64,000 bases of DNA from Puia sp. Lineage in GTDB: Bacteria > Bacteroidota > Bacteroidia > Chitinophagales > Chitinophagaceae. The translations under genes and the position numbers were made by a program. Positions 13,917-22,602 of this stretch are shown piece after piece. Under the pieces are notes generated by a model. That model did not search any database, had not been told where the DNA came from, and saw only the letters and a list, made by a program, of their open reading frames with translations. Position 1 is the stretch's first letter. Each line of letters opens with the position of its first letter. The DNA is taken from positions 1-64,000 of the forward strand of contig JARLGZ010000004.1 in the NCBI GenBank assembly GCA_031292515.1, given 5' to 3'.

Positions 13917-14681
13917 TTATATTGCCATACCACCTGAAGCCTCTATGCGCTGCGCATTTACCCAGCGGGCATCTTCTGTGCATAAGAACGCTACGACGCC
14001 GCCAATATCCTCTGCCACACCGGGCCTGCCCAGGGCGGTAACATTGCTGATAAACTCCTGTAGCTTGGCATCGTTGCGAAGATGTCCGCCGCCAAAATCT
14101 GTCATTATAGCACCGGGTGCAACAACGTTTGCCCTTATGCCCCTGGCGCCGTATTCTTTGGCAATGAAGCGGGTGAATGTTTCTACTGCGCTCTTCATTG
14201 CCGCATAGGCTGAAGAACCGGGGACAGAGACACGGGTGAGACCGGAAGATATATTGACAATGCCGCCGCCATCATTCATAAGGGGCAGCATTTTTTGCGT
14301 AAGAAAGTAAACCCCTTTAAAATGAATATTCAGCAATTCATCAAACATGTCTTCGCTTACATCTGCAATAGGGGAGTACCCGCCAATGCCTGCATTATTG
14401 ACCAGGTAATCGATATGGGTAGCGCCAAATTCCTTTTGCAATACTTCCTGCAGCTGCGCAGCGAAAGAACCAAAGCTCTTTACATCGCCGGTATTGAGCT
14501 GCAGTGCGGCGGCTTTTTGCCCAGCCTGCTGTATCTGTGCCACTACGCCTTGCGCATCTTCCTGCCGGCTATTGTACGTAAGGATAACATCCAGTCCTTT
14601 TCCGGCCAGGCGCAGCGCCATGTCCCTGCCCAGTCCGCGACTGCCGCCGGTAACGAGCGCTATTTTATTTACTTTTCCCAT
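13917..14681 (-). CDS. Short-chain dehydrogenase/reductase (FabG-like)
   Basis: From ATG 14681 the protein is 254 residues: MGKVNKIALVTGGSRGLGRD holds the TGxxxGxG NAD(P) motif, NNAG appears in YLVNNAGIGGYSP, and the catalytic Ser and YxxxK are in VNISSGLTRVSVPGSSAYAAMKSA (Y-A-A-M-K). The end APGAIMTDFGGGHLRND and WVNAQRIEASGG fits classical SDRs that reduce or oxidise small carbonyls. The in-frame ATG at 14738 would add a basic 19-residue tail with no family match. The likely regulator is the AraC gene downstream. Substrate unknown. Confidence 0.88.
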   Translation of the reverse strand: MGKVNKIALVTGGSRGLGRDMALRLAGKGLDVILTYNSRQEDAQGVVAQIQQAGQKAAALQLNTGDVKSFGSFAAQLQEVLQKEFGATHIDYLVNNAGIGGYSPIADVSEDMFDELLNIHFKGVYFLTQKMLPLMNDGGGIVNISSGLTRVSVPGSSAYAAMKSAVETFTRFIAKEYGARGIRANVVAPGAIMTDFGGGHLRNDAKLQEFISNVTALGRPGVAEDIGGVVAFLCTEDARWVNAQRIEASGGMAI

Positions 14682-15176
14682 TTTGTTATTTTTATTATGC
14701 AAAGATCGCACGAATAGGAAATTGCGCGTTTGTAGCAATCAATCTGTTTTTTGTATAATTCAAATAATTCCTTGTTTCAGGATTTATGCCTGCGTAAGAG
14801 ACAATAAACCATTTCTGAAAGCAAGCTAAACTGGAAAGTAGCCCATTTTTACTAAGGTCATATAATATATCAGGTTATTAAAGCCTATCTCACTTATTGA
14901 CAGGGTATGCAGCGCGGTTCTATATTACGCCAGGATATTAGGTAAAACCATTTTAGAAACCCGCTATCCAGCAAACAAGATTTATCTCTATTTTTACCCG
15001 GCAGAGCAATTCTTTGTCTCTCTTATCGACCAAATAATACAACCCGGAGTGGATCTTTTTGAAACCTGTTTTTAGGGAATCGATTTGATGCGGCCGGGGA
15101 GGGGCATTTTAACGGGAATTTACAGTGTCACAGTTTAACGTAAAAAAGCATCCGCAAACCCTGAAACAAAACAAAA
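14682..15176. other. Divergent intergenic region, no gene seen
   Basis: This stretch separates the minus-strand SDR from the plus-strand AraC gene. It is AT-rich, and all frames are closed or lack protein-like texture. A GATCTTTG box near 14706-14713 (minus strand) is one mismatch from TAnnTTTG and could serve the SDR gene. No dyad or terminator stands out. Confidence 0.5.
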
Positions 15177-16025
15177 ATGATAGTAAGTCGACAACATTTT
15201 GATTTAGGGACAAGATGCGTAATCGAAAAATTAGTAATCAAGACTCCCTTTCGTTTTGAGGCAATATTTCAAAATGGCGCCTGTTTTCTGCATTTCAAAA
15301 ATGATCAATCCATATTATCGTTACCAACTGAAAAATTTGAACTAGGTCTCACAGAAAGTGTTTTATTGAATTGCGGGTACTACTTCATTGATTTTCTTCA
15401 AAAAGCACCGTTAGCCACTACAATTGAGGTCTATGCTGTCCACCTGTATCCCGACCTACTAAAGGAAATTTATAAAGACACCCTACCCGAGTTAGTTAAA
15501 CATAAGGCTGCTGGCCAGTATGTGAAAAAAATAGCAAGCAAGAGCGTAATAAATCACTTTATTGATAGCCTGATTTTTTATTTTGAAAATCCTGACCTGG
15601 TCAATTCTGAATTACTCATACTAAAAATAAAGGAACTTATTCTTTTACTTTTACAGGCCGACAATTCTACAACGTTGGCAGAATTGATGTCGAATCTCTT
15701 TTCTCCAAGACAAGCCAACCTAAAAGATATTATTCAAAATCATTTATTCTCTGATTTTTCCCTTAGTGAGTTAGCAAACTTGGCAGGATTAAGTCTATCC
15801 TCATTTAAGAGGGAGTTCCAACATATTTACAACGATACCCCAGCGAATTACTTGCGAATAAAGAAAATGGAAAAAGCAATGGACTTACTTAAAAAATCCG
15901 ACTATTCCGTAAGCGAAATCTGTTATCAGGTTGGACTCAATGATACTTCACACTTCACCAAAATGTTTAAAAAACATACCCGGCAATCCCCATTATCATA
16001 TAGAAATGGACAAAAACAGTCCTGA
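15177..16025 (+). CDS. AraC-family transcriptional regulator
   Basis: The 282-residue protein has an N-terminal sensor half with no cofactor motif and a C-terminal AraC domain: FSLSELANLAGLSLSSFKRE, YSVSEICYQVGLNDTSHFTK and MFKKHTRQSPLSYR. It is richer in A+T than the genes around it, together with the next gene, which may mean recent arrival. A DoxX-like gene follows 106 bp downstream on the same strand and is the obvious candidate target; a TAGCTTTG box at 16091-16098 lies between them. Confidence 0.87.
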   Translation: MIVSRQHFDLGTRCVIEKLVIKTPFRFEAIFQNGACFLHFKNDQSILSLPTEKFELGLTESVLLNCGYYFIDFLQKAPLATTIEVYAVHLYPDLLKEIYKDTLPELVKHKAAGQYVKKIASKSVINHFIDSLIFYFENPDLVNSELLILKIKELILLLLQADNSTTLAELMSNLFSPRQANLKDIIQNHLFSDFSLSELANLAGLSLSSFKREFQHIYNDTPANYLRIKKMEKAMDLLKKSDYSVSEICYQVGLNDTSHFTKMFKKHTRQSPLSYRNGQKQS

Positions 16026-16131
16026 TTTTTGCTGAACTTAATTTACCATTTATTGGACTTTATTGCCAAGTCCATGCATTTTCCGGACCCTAGCTTTGCA
16101 GTGTAAGAATAACAATTAAAAAAAAGACAAA

Positions 16132-16557
16132 ATGAAATCTGTAAAGGCTATTTCCTGGTTCTTAGGAATCACTATGTTTATGTTCGGCATTTTAAAAGTT
16201 ATAATCCCAACTGTCAATGGATGGTTTACTGTTCAAATGACAAGAAGTGGCTTAAGTGAGTATATCCCCATCTGGACAAGTATTACAGGCGAAATCACAG
16301 TCGGCCTGGCATTAATTATCAGTTTGGTTATGGATGAATATTTGACGAACAAAACCTTTAAATTTATTGTACAACTCGCATCTGCTGCCATAATTCCTAT
16401 GATGGTCTCAGCCATATATGTTCATTTACAGCCCGCCGTACCTGCAGAGGTGTTGCCATTAAAAATAAAACCGCCATTTATTCCTGCTTTTATTTTGCTG
16501 CTTGCTTTGGCAAACATTTATTTGATAAGAAAGCAAATTAAAAATCCGATTGTTTAG
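16132..16557 (+). CDS. DoxX-like inner-membrane protein
   Basis: The 141-residue protein has four predicted membrane helices, beginning with AISWFLGITMFMFGILKVII, the FGxxK-type first helix seen in DoxX/DoxD-like proteins. A short loop with a conserved PPF-type proline pair precedes the last helix. DoxX-like proteins are implicated in redox balance or sulfur metabolism but most have no proven function. Its own promoter is likely: TAGCTTTG at 16091-16098 matches TAnnTTTG. The preceding AraC gene probably regulates it. Confidence 0.75.
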   Translation: MKSVKAISWFLGITMFMFGILKVIIPTVNGWFTVQMTRSGLSEYIPIWTSITGEITVGLALIISLVMDEYLTNKTFKFIVQLASAAIIPMMVSAIYVHLQPAVPAEVLPLKIKPPFIPAFILLLALANIYLIRKQIKNPIV

Positions 16558-16748
16558 GCAGGAAAAGCAATATCATGAGCAGTGTGTTAAATGCGTCTCT
16601 CAATCATTTCTTTGGCCTTGGAATTGGGAGGACGGTCCTCGGGCTAACATGCCGTGACAATTATCTATCCATGCGTCCCCCTCTTTGAAAGAGTTCTATT
16701 CTCCGACCTCATTATGGCAACATCAAAAAATACAGTTTACTGATAGTC

Positions 16749-16780
16749 AAATGCCTTCCTGGCGAAGCCGGAGGGCATTT
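16749..16780. terminator. Hairpin terminator, first of two in a convergent spacer
   Basis: The arms aaatgccttcc and ggagggcattt pair over 11 bp with one G-T, around a 10-base loop, and end in a T-rich string on the + strand. It lies 190 bp after the DoxX-like gene and before the convergent fucosidase gene. Confidence 0.6.
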
Positions 16781-16787
16781 TCATTTG

Positions 16788-16818
16788 AATGCGAGGCGAA
16801 CTGGTTCGCCCCGCATTC
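16788..16818. terminator. Long hairpin just after the fucosidase gene
   Basis: The arms gaatgcgaggcgaac and gttcgccccgcattc pair almost perfectly around only one or two loop bases. It lies 24 bp past the fucosidase stop on the minus strand. Lack of a long T-run makes it either a terminator without U-tract or an mRNA-stabilising 3' hairpin. Confidence 0.5.
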
Positions 16819-16842
16819 ACCGGCAGATGGCCTCCGGGCGCA

Positions 16843-18921
16843 CTAATCCGTAACAACATCCACCTCCGCATATCCTGCCTCAGCGCTGCCCCCCGTGCTG
16901 CCTATGGCGCGCAGACGGATATATCGACCATGCACGGCTGGGAAAGACTTCACCTGCCATAGCGGATTGTTGCTGATGTTGCCGAATTCCCCTTCGTCCA
17001 CCAGCGCCCACTCGTGGTTGTCGGCGGATACATAGAACCGGTAAGTCGTGATCAGGCCCGAACGCCGGTACTGATCCGGCAGGTATCGGAATCCTTTCAA
17101 AGTGTATTCAACGCCCAGGTCGATCACCAGGTCGGTGGGACCGTTTTCTTCCATACCCTGGCGCCAGGCCGTATGAGTATCGCCATCGATCACTTTCTCT
17201 GCCTCCGGGTCCCTCGTACCGACAATATGCCAGCCGCGATGAGAAATATCGAACGCCTCGCGGCCCACCTGGCTGGACTTGCCTGTCGCCGGGTCGATGG
17301 CGATCGCCTGCACGGTCAACTTGCCATCGGAAGCAAGTGAACCCGTGTACTTTGGCGAGCCGCTGCCCGGAATAGAGCCATCAAGCGTGTAATGAACGAC
17401 AGTACCGCTGTCGGCAGCATGGATGCCCACCATTCCCTGACGGTCCCGCGTGATCACCGGCGCCGATAAGACCGGGGGCGCGTTGTACACCCTGATCGCT
17501 GCAATCACCGGGCAGGCCTTGGCATCGGTGATTGTAAAACGCAGCTGTGTGGCAGTCACCCCCGGGAAACGCAGAATCCGTTTGTACCCGATCGTTGTCT
17601 CCCGAGCCAGCATTCTCCACTGACCATTCACCAACGCTTCAACGGTAAATGCTTTCACCCGCTGACCCAACCGGATGTATTCCTGCGCCAAAAACCGGTT
17701 GAAGAACGTCGGTTTGCCAAAATCCACCGTCAGCGCCGCCTTTGTCAGGCCATCATCCGTAGTCCAGTACGTATCTTCGTTTCCGTCCGTGGTCATCGCC
17801 GCCCCGAAACATTTTCGACTCCTGCGTACATTCGTGGCAGTCACGGCTACCCCTGCCGCCAGATTATCGGCAAACACCTCCTTCACCGCCGCAGCCAGTT
17901 GCAAGGCCGCTTTCTCGTCATTCGGATGGATGAGGCCATGCCGGTCGATCGGGAAGTTCAGCAGCATCGTAGCGTTTCGGCCAAAAGAACTATAGTAGAC
18001 GTCCAGTAGCTTCGGCAGCGATTTTACCCTGCTGTCCTCATACGCGTGATAGAACCAGCCCGGCCGGATGGAGGTGTTGACCTCGCCGGGGACCCAGCTA
18101 TCTCCGTTCTCCAGCCCGTGCGCGAGCATGTCGCCAGGCACATCGCCGGTTGCATTCAGCAGGCTCCAGTTGGTTTCCCCGACATAGCCGTCCTCTGTAC
18201 CCACCCACCTCAGATCGCCGCGGTCGCCGCCATCGTTCCAGATCACGATCTTCGGCTGCAACTGCCGGATCAGCTTGTACGTGTTCTTCCAGTCATAATA
18301 GGTCCGCCGATCGATCTTGCGCGTCTCGTTGGCTCCCCCATAATAACCCGATCCGCCATTGGCGCCGTCGAACCACACCTCGAAAATATCGCCATAATTA
18401 GTCAACAACTCCCGCAACTGATTGCGGAAATACGTAATATACCCGGGCTTCCCATACTCGCCACTGTTTCGGTCCCATGGCGAAAGATAGACTCCGAGTT
18501 TCAACCCGTACTCTCTGCAGGCATCCGCCAATTCCCGGACGATATCGCCCTTGCCGTTCTTCCAGGGACAATTCCTGACCGAGAACTCCGTATACTTCGA
18601 CGGCCAAAGGCAGAAACCGCTGTGATGTTTCACTGTCAGGATGATCCCTTTCATGCCCGCCTCCTTGCACACCCGGGCCCATTGACGGCAATCCAGGCTA
18701 TCGGGATTGAAGATCTTCGGATCCTCGGCCCCCGAACCCCATTCCTGGTCGGTAAACGTATTGATCGAAAAATGGAGAAAAGCGTAGTACTCCATCTTCT
18801 GCCACCGCCACTGGTTTGCCGATGGAACAGGGCCATACGGCTTTGGTGCATCCTTCTGTGCATACACGCTGTCGATAAAAAAACTGGTCAGGAAAATACA
18901 AAAAACGAATGCTTTGCTCAT
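16843..18921 (-). CDS. Secreted alpha-L-fucosidase, GH29, with F5/8C (CBM32-like) domains
   Basis: The 692-residue protein has a signal peptide (FVFCIFLTSFFIDSVYAQ), then a GH29 TIM barrel at about residues 30-360: WQKMEYYAFLHFSINTFTD, ILTVKHHSGFCLWPS and nucleophile D185 in EVWFDGANGG. Residues about 370-490 form an F5/8C carbohydrate-binding domain, about 495-565 a chitobiase-like beta sandwich (VHYTLDGSIPGSGSPKY), and about 575-692 a second F5/8C domain. It removes terminal fucose from glycans in the periplasm or at the cell surface; the layout fits GH29 subfamily B. There is no SusC/D pair nearby, so this is a stand-alone gene, not a full utilisation locus. Confidence 0.9.
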   Translation of the reverse strand: MSKAFVFCIFLTSFFIDSVYAQKDAPKPYGPVPSANQWRWQKMEYYAFLHFSINTFTDQEWGSGAEDPKIFNPDSLDCRQWARVCKEAGMKGIILTVKHHSGFCLWPSKYTEFSVRNCPWKNGKGDIVRELADACREYGLKLGVYLSPWDRNSGEYGKPGYITYFRNQLRELLTNYGDIFEVWFDGANGGSGYYGGANETRKIDRRTYYDWKNTYKLIRQLQPKIVIWNDGGDRGDLRWVGTEDGYVGETNWSLLNATGDVPGDMLAHGLENGDSWVPGEVNTSIRPGWFYHAYEDSRVKSLPKLLDVYYSSFGRNATMLLNFPIDRHGLIHPNDEKAALQLAAAVKEVFADNLAAGVAVTATNVRRSRKCFGAAMTTDGNEDTYWTTDDGLTKAALTVDFGKPTFFNRFLAQEYIRLGQRVKAFTVEALVNGQWRMLARETTIGYKRILRFPGVTATQLRFTITDAKACPVIAAIRVYNAPPVLSAPVITRDRQGMVGIHAADSGTVVHYTLDGSIPGSGSPKYTGSLASDGKLTVQAIAIDPATGKSSQVGREAFDISHRGWHIVGTRDPEAEKVIDGDTHTAWRQGMEENGPTDLVIDLGVEYTLKGFRYLPDQYRRSGLITTYRFYVSADNHEWALVDEGEFGNISNNPLWQVKSFPAVHGRYIRLRAIGSTGGSAEAGYAEVDVVTD

Positions 18922-19199
18922 ACGATTTCCATTTATCTATGCATACGGCCGCCGCACAACCGCCAAAAGCCGGGAAATAAGGGAATGACGACCCTCCCGG
19001 CCGGCAAAGTTAACCGTCAAACACCCACTTCCCAAATCAGATCTACCCCGAAAAAACGCTATCCTCCCCTCCTCCCAAATCAAAATACGCCCGCGCCTCA
19101 CCCCATCGAGCCGTAACTCCGATCACGGGTATTTACTTATTTTTGTCCGGTACAATCATCATACAGAGACATATACTGCACTTTTAAAGCAACCCAAAA

Positions 19200-19778
19200 A
19201 TGATAAATAGCTTACTTACCAGCATGCAAAATCTGATAACGCTTAGCCCGACAGAGATAGACATCGTAACCACTTTGTTTAAAGAAAAGTCATACAAAAA
19301 GGGAGACTTTTTCCTGGAAGAAGGAAAAATTTGCAAACAAGTAGGATTTGTGGCAAAGGGATTATTGCGATACTATATTAATCACGACGGGGAGGAAAAA
19401 ATATATGACTTTTCCCAGGAAAATGAATATGTGTGTAATTATGAAAGTTTTCTTCCTCAGATTCCTTCATCGAAAAACATTCAGGCTTTAGAAGACAGTG
19501 AAGTTCTTGTTATTTCTCATGCCGACCTGCAATTGTTTTATGCGAACGTTCGTGGAGGGGAACGTTTTGGCAGGATCGCCATTGAAGCCGTTTTTATAAA
19601 ATTACTGCAGGATATCAGTTCATTATATACTGAAACGCCCGAACTTCGTTATGAGCGGTTTTTAAAAAACCACTCAGATCTGCAGCAAAGAATCTCCCAA
19701 TATCATATTGCCTCATTTGTTGGGGTAAAGCCGCAATCGCTGAGCCGTATCCGTAAAAGAAATTCAACTCAATTTTGA
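19200..19778 (+). CDS. Crp/Fnr-family transcriptional regulator
   Basis: The 192-residue protein has a cyclic-nucleotide-binding fold (KSYKKGDFFLEEGKICKQVG, then FVAKGLLRYYINHDGEEKIY) and a short C-terminal helix-turn-helix ending ISQYHIASFVGVKPQSLSRI. No FNR-type iron-sulfur cysteines are seen. This small Bacteroidota subgroup usually reacts to an unknown effector. A TATTTTTG box lies at 19138-19145, 55 bp before the ATG. The next genes on the same strand are not adjacent. Confidence 0.85.
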   Translation: MINSLLTSMQNLITLSPTEIDIVTTLFKEKSYKKGDFFLEEGKICKQVGFVAKGLLRYYINHDGEEKIYDFSQENEYVCNYESFLPQIPSSKNIQALEDSEVLVISHADLQLFYANVRGGERFGRIAIEAVFIKLLQDISSLYTETPELRYERFLKNHSDLQQRISQYHIASFVGVKPQSLSRIRKRNSTQF

Positions 19779-19836
19779 TCTATTAACCGAGGCGTCTCTG
19801 AAAGCTCAGGCCGTATACCAATCACCGGAAAGCCCC

Positions 19837-20049
19837 CTACCGTTCCCCTGTCATCAACTGTTTCCGATGCATCGTCCCCCAGTCGATCATAGCATCGATC
19901 ACATTCGCAATATCCTTACCCGACCTCGTCAGCCTGTATTCGATCAGCACCGGAGTACTGTTATCCACTTTGCGTTCGATCAGGCTATTAAGCTCCAGTT
20001 CCTTCAATTCCTTCGATAGCATCCGGGAGTAATCTTTTCGATCCTATCC
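19837..20049 (-). pseudogene. Truncated HxlR-family regulator
   Basis: The frame DYSRMLSKELKELELNSLIE continues with ERKVDNSTPVLIEYRLTRSG, the second half of the HxlR winged helix. Intact members have about 40 more N-terminal residues with a CPVxxxLDxIGGKW-like start; here a TAG in frame lies shortly upstream (about 20050), so the recognition part is incomplete. The remaining C-terminus is well preserved, which suggests recent loss. The DUF4267 gene next to it may once have been its divergent target. Confidence 0.7.
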
Positions 20050-20187
20050 GATAGATCATTAATTTATCCGGCAGGTATATGCTTAAAATACATAAGTACT
20101 CATTTTTATTTATTAACCCAGGTGCATCAATGCCGGCTGCCGACCTGATAAGTTTGTGTCATCAATCAACATTTAAAAACAAATATC

Positions 20188-20580
20188 ATGACAACGAAAA
20201 TCTCTTACGTAATCGCACTTTTAGTAGGTCTGGGAATGATTTTTCTTGGAGCCCGCTTCTTTCTCTCTCCCGAAGCAGCAACGGCCGGATATGGCATTCA
20301 CTTTAATTCAAATGGGGACTATTCCTTTCATCATATCAAAGGTATCAGGGATATATTTTCCGGGGTGCTATTGTGCGCTTTTGTTTTGCTGAATGAAAGG
20401 CGGGCCGTGGGAGTGACCCTGTTAGCCGGGACAATGATATCCTTTACCGACATGCTTATTGTTCTGAGCAAAAGCTATAACGGTGTTCCGCAAGCAATGC
20501 CACATATCGTGGCGACCATCCTTTTGTCTGTGTTCGGCGTCATTTTATTGGCCACTAAACCTCAAAAAAAGGCTCTATGA
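20188..20580 (+). CDS. DUF4267 small membrane protein
   Basis: The 130-residue protein has four hydrophobic helices (ISYVIALLVGLGMIFLGARF, IKGIRDIFSGVLLCAFVLL, VGVTLLAGTMISFTDMLIVL and the last before the basic tail). KGIRD in helix 2 is typical of DUF4267. Function is unknown. The stop overlaps the ATG of the broken cupin gene (ATGA), so they formed an operon. The truncated HxlR gene is divergent from it. Confidence 0.78.
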   Translation: MTTKISYVIALLVGLGMIFLGARFFLSPEAATAGYGIHFNSNGDYSFHHIKGIRDIFSGVLLCAFVLLNERRAVGVTLLAGTMISFTDMLIVLSKSYNGVPQAMPHIVATILLSVFGVILLATKPQKKAL

Positions 20581-20732
20581 AAAAACAAGGATACGTCAAA
20601 CTGATTAGTTCAGCAGACACTAGCAGAGACAGCAAATTGGAGTTGAATATTTTTCCGGGCGAAACAACGCCCTGGCATTACCACAGTTTGTTTTCAGAAA
20701 CATTTGAATCGGACAAACCCCGCGCCACATAG
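20577..20732 (+). pseudogene. N-terminal fragment of a cupin-domain protein
   Basis: The 51-codon frame begins at ATG 20577 and reads VKLISSADTSRDSKLELNIF then PGETTPWHYHSLFSETFE, the first cupin motif (HYH with a downstream E). It then breaks into unrelated sequence and stops at 20730-20732. The second cupin motif and the barrel closure are missing. The overlap with the DUF4267 stop shows that it was once translated in the same operon. Confidence 0.65.
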
Positions 20733-20819
20733 TGCTTCTTTTTTGAATATGTCCATTATTCGGGTGAAGGGGGTGGCACCAGCCTATTTCCTATCTTTAT
20801 GTGCTATAATTATTGGGCC

Positions 20820-21686
20820 ATGCAAGAAACTACAGGATTACTCACCAGGGTGAAACACCACGACAGGCTGGACATCACTGTGAATGAAAACTGTAAGGTT
20901 AAAATACCGCAAGATATTTTAGAAAAACTGCTTAGGCCACACAGGCTGACCCATTACTGTTTTATTTTTTTGGACCAGGGTACAGAAACTTATAAAGTTG
21001 ATTTACAGGACATTACCATCTCGGATGGCCAAATGATTTTTGGTTTACCCAATCAGATATTCTGCAATCCTCCTAAAGGCGCCCACAACCTGAATTATAA
21101 AGCCGCCTTCGATGAAAACTTACTTGCGCTGCTTCCAAATTCCTTTCCGTTCCTGCTAAATCCGTTGAATTCCAATGCCGTCACGTTCACTCCGGATGCT
21201 AAGGAACGTGTCAAGTCAGTTTTCTCTCACTTGTTTCAGTTGCTTCATCATACTGAAGAGCCAAGAGATACAGAAATCATTTTGGCGTATATGAATACGC
21301 TTTTAACCGAATTTAACAGCGCCTACTTTGAGCAGGGCAATCAGGATAACTTGCCCAATCCAAAATTGTCCAAATACATTGCTTTTAAACTCGCTGTAGA
21401 AGCCAACCTCACTGAACAGCATGACGTGCATAGTATTGCCGAGCAATTGACAATGACTACCAGCAGCCTTTATGGTATCGTAAAGGAGTTTTCCGGCGTC
21501 TCGCCAAAAGAATGGATAACTAACCGGCTTATGCTGGAAGCGCAGCGAAAGCTTCAATACTCCACTCTTTCGGTAAAAGAACTGGCTTACGAATTGGGTT
21601 TTAGCGACCCTGATTATTTTTCACGCCTATTCAAAAAAAACACAGGGAAGAGTATAAGTGCATTTATGGCGGAACATCACGATTAG
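20820..21686 (+). CDS. AraC-family transcriptional regulator
   Basis: The protein (288 residues from ATG 20820) has an N-terminal sensor half and an AraC domain: HDVHSIAEQLTMTTSSLYGI, LSVKELAYELGFSDPDYFSR and LFKKNTGKSISAFMAEH. I prefer ATG 20820 to the in-frame ATG 20799, because a TATCTTTA box (one mismatch from TAnnTTTG) is at about 20790-20797 and would start transcription near 20805. An SDR gene follows 82 bp downstream in the same direction and is the likely target, a repeat of the AraC-SDR pairing at 12.9-14.7 kb. Confidence 0.86.
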   Translation: MQETTGLLTRVKHHDRLDITVNENCKVKIPQDILEKLLRPHRLTHYCFIFLDQGTETYKVDLQDITISDGQMIFGLPNQIFCNPPKGAHNLNYKAAFDENLLALLPNSFPFLLNPLNSNAVTFTPDAKERVKSVFSHLFQLLHHTEEPRDTEIILAYMNTLLTEFNSAYFEQGNQDNLPNPKLSKYIAFKLAVEANLTEQHDVHSIAEQLTMTTSSLYGIVKEFSGVSPKEWITNRLMLEAQRKLQYSTLSVKELAYELGFSDPDYFSRLFKKNTGKSISAFMAEHHD

Positions 21687-21768
21687 TCCAGCAACTAAAA
21701 TGATTTGTCCATCCTGCACAATGTTTCGCCGGTTACTTTTGCTGCATTAGCTTAAAACCATTCATTAA

Positions 21769-22506
21769 ATGAAAACAGCATTAGTAACAGGTGCCAACAA
21801 AGGCATAGGACTTGAAACAGCGCGGCAACTCGCCCAAAACGGTTTCTTCGTTTATTTAGGCAGTCGCAACCTGGAAAGCGGATCATTATCAGTCGAACAG
21901 CTGAAGGCTGACGGGATAGACAACATTGAAGCCATACAATTAGATGTCACGGATCAGGAATCAATTGATACTGCCCGCGCAATAATTGGCAAAAAAACGG
22001 AATTTTTGGATGTGCTGGTTAACAATGCGGGTATTTCGGGTGGATTTCCGCAATCGGCACTTAACGCAACCATCGATCAATTTAGAACGGTATACGAAAC
22101 CAACGTATTTGGTATTGTAAGTGTTACACAAGCTTTCATTGACTTACTGAAAAAATCAGCGGAGCCGCGTATAGTGAATGTGACTTCTGCTATGGCCTCG
22201 CTTACCCTGGCAGCAAATCCTGCCGTACCCGGTTATGACAATAAAATGGCGGTATACCAATCGAGTAAATCGGCGCTCAACATGTACACGGTTAATCTTG
22301 CCTACGAGCTTCGAAATTTGCCATTCAAAGTAAACATGGTTTGTCCGGGATATACAAAAACCGATTTTACCCGTCATCAGGGGACAAGCACCGTGCAGGA
22401 GGCAGGGCAGCGTATTGCAAAGTATGCACTAATCGGTCCGGACGGGCCAACCGGGAAATATATTAGTGAAGAATATTTTCCTGAACCGGCTAGTTGTCCC
22501 TGGTAA
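21769..22506 (+). CDS. Short-chain dehydrogenase/reductase
   Basis: The 245-residue protein shows MKTALVTGANKGIGLETARQ (TGxxxGIG cofactor site), LVNNAG, a Ser in VNVTSAMASL, and YQSSK as the catalytic YxxxK. CPGYTKTDF follows in the usual place. The spacing and GANKGIG fit carbonyl-reductase-like classical SDRs that use NADPH. A perfect TAnnTTTG box (TACTTTTG, 21734-21741) is 27 bp upstream of the ATG. It probably responds to the AraC regulator encoded just before it. Confidence 0.87.
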   Translation: MKTALVTGANKGIGLETARQLAQNGFFVYLGSRNLESGSLSVEQLKADGIDNIEAIQLDVTDQESIDTARAIIGKKTEFLDVLVNNAGISGGFPQSALNATIDQFRTVYETNVFGIVSVTQAFIDLLKKSAEPRIVNVTSAMASLTLAANPAVPGYDNKMAVYQSSKSALNMYTVNLAYELRNLPFKVNMVCPGYTKTDFTRHQGTSTVQEAGQRIAKYALIGPDGPTGKYISEEYFPEPASCPW

Positions 22507-22602
22507 TACCGGACACCTATTATCCTCACGAAGGCATTTAAGATAACCCGAATATTCCGATATTATCGCTGCCGTGAATCGGTATATCTGGTTCTTATAC
22601 GA

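Noticed and set aside
18046-19116. 356-codon plus-strand frame opposite the fucosidase
   Set aside because: Long but without domains; runs opposite a clear GH29 gene and past its start, a high-GC shadow.
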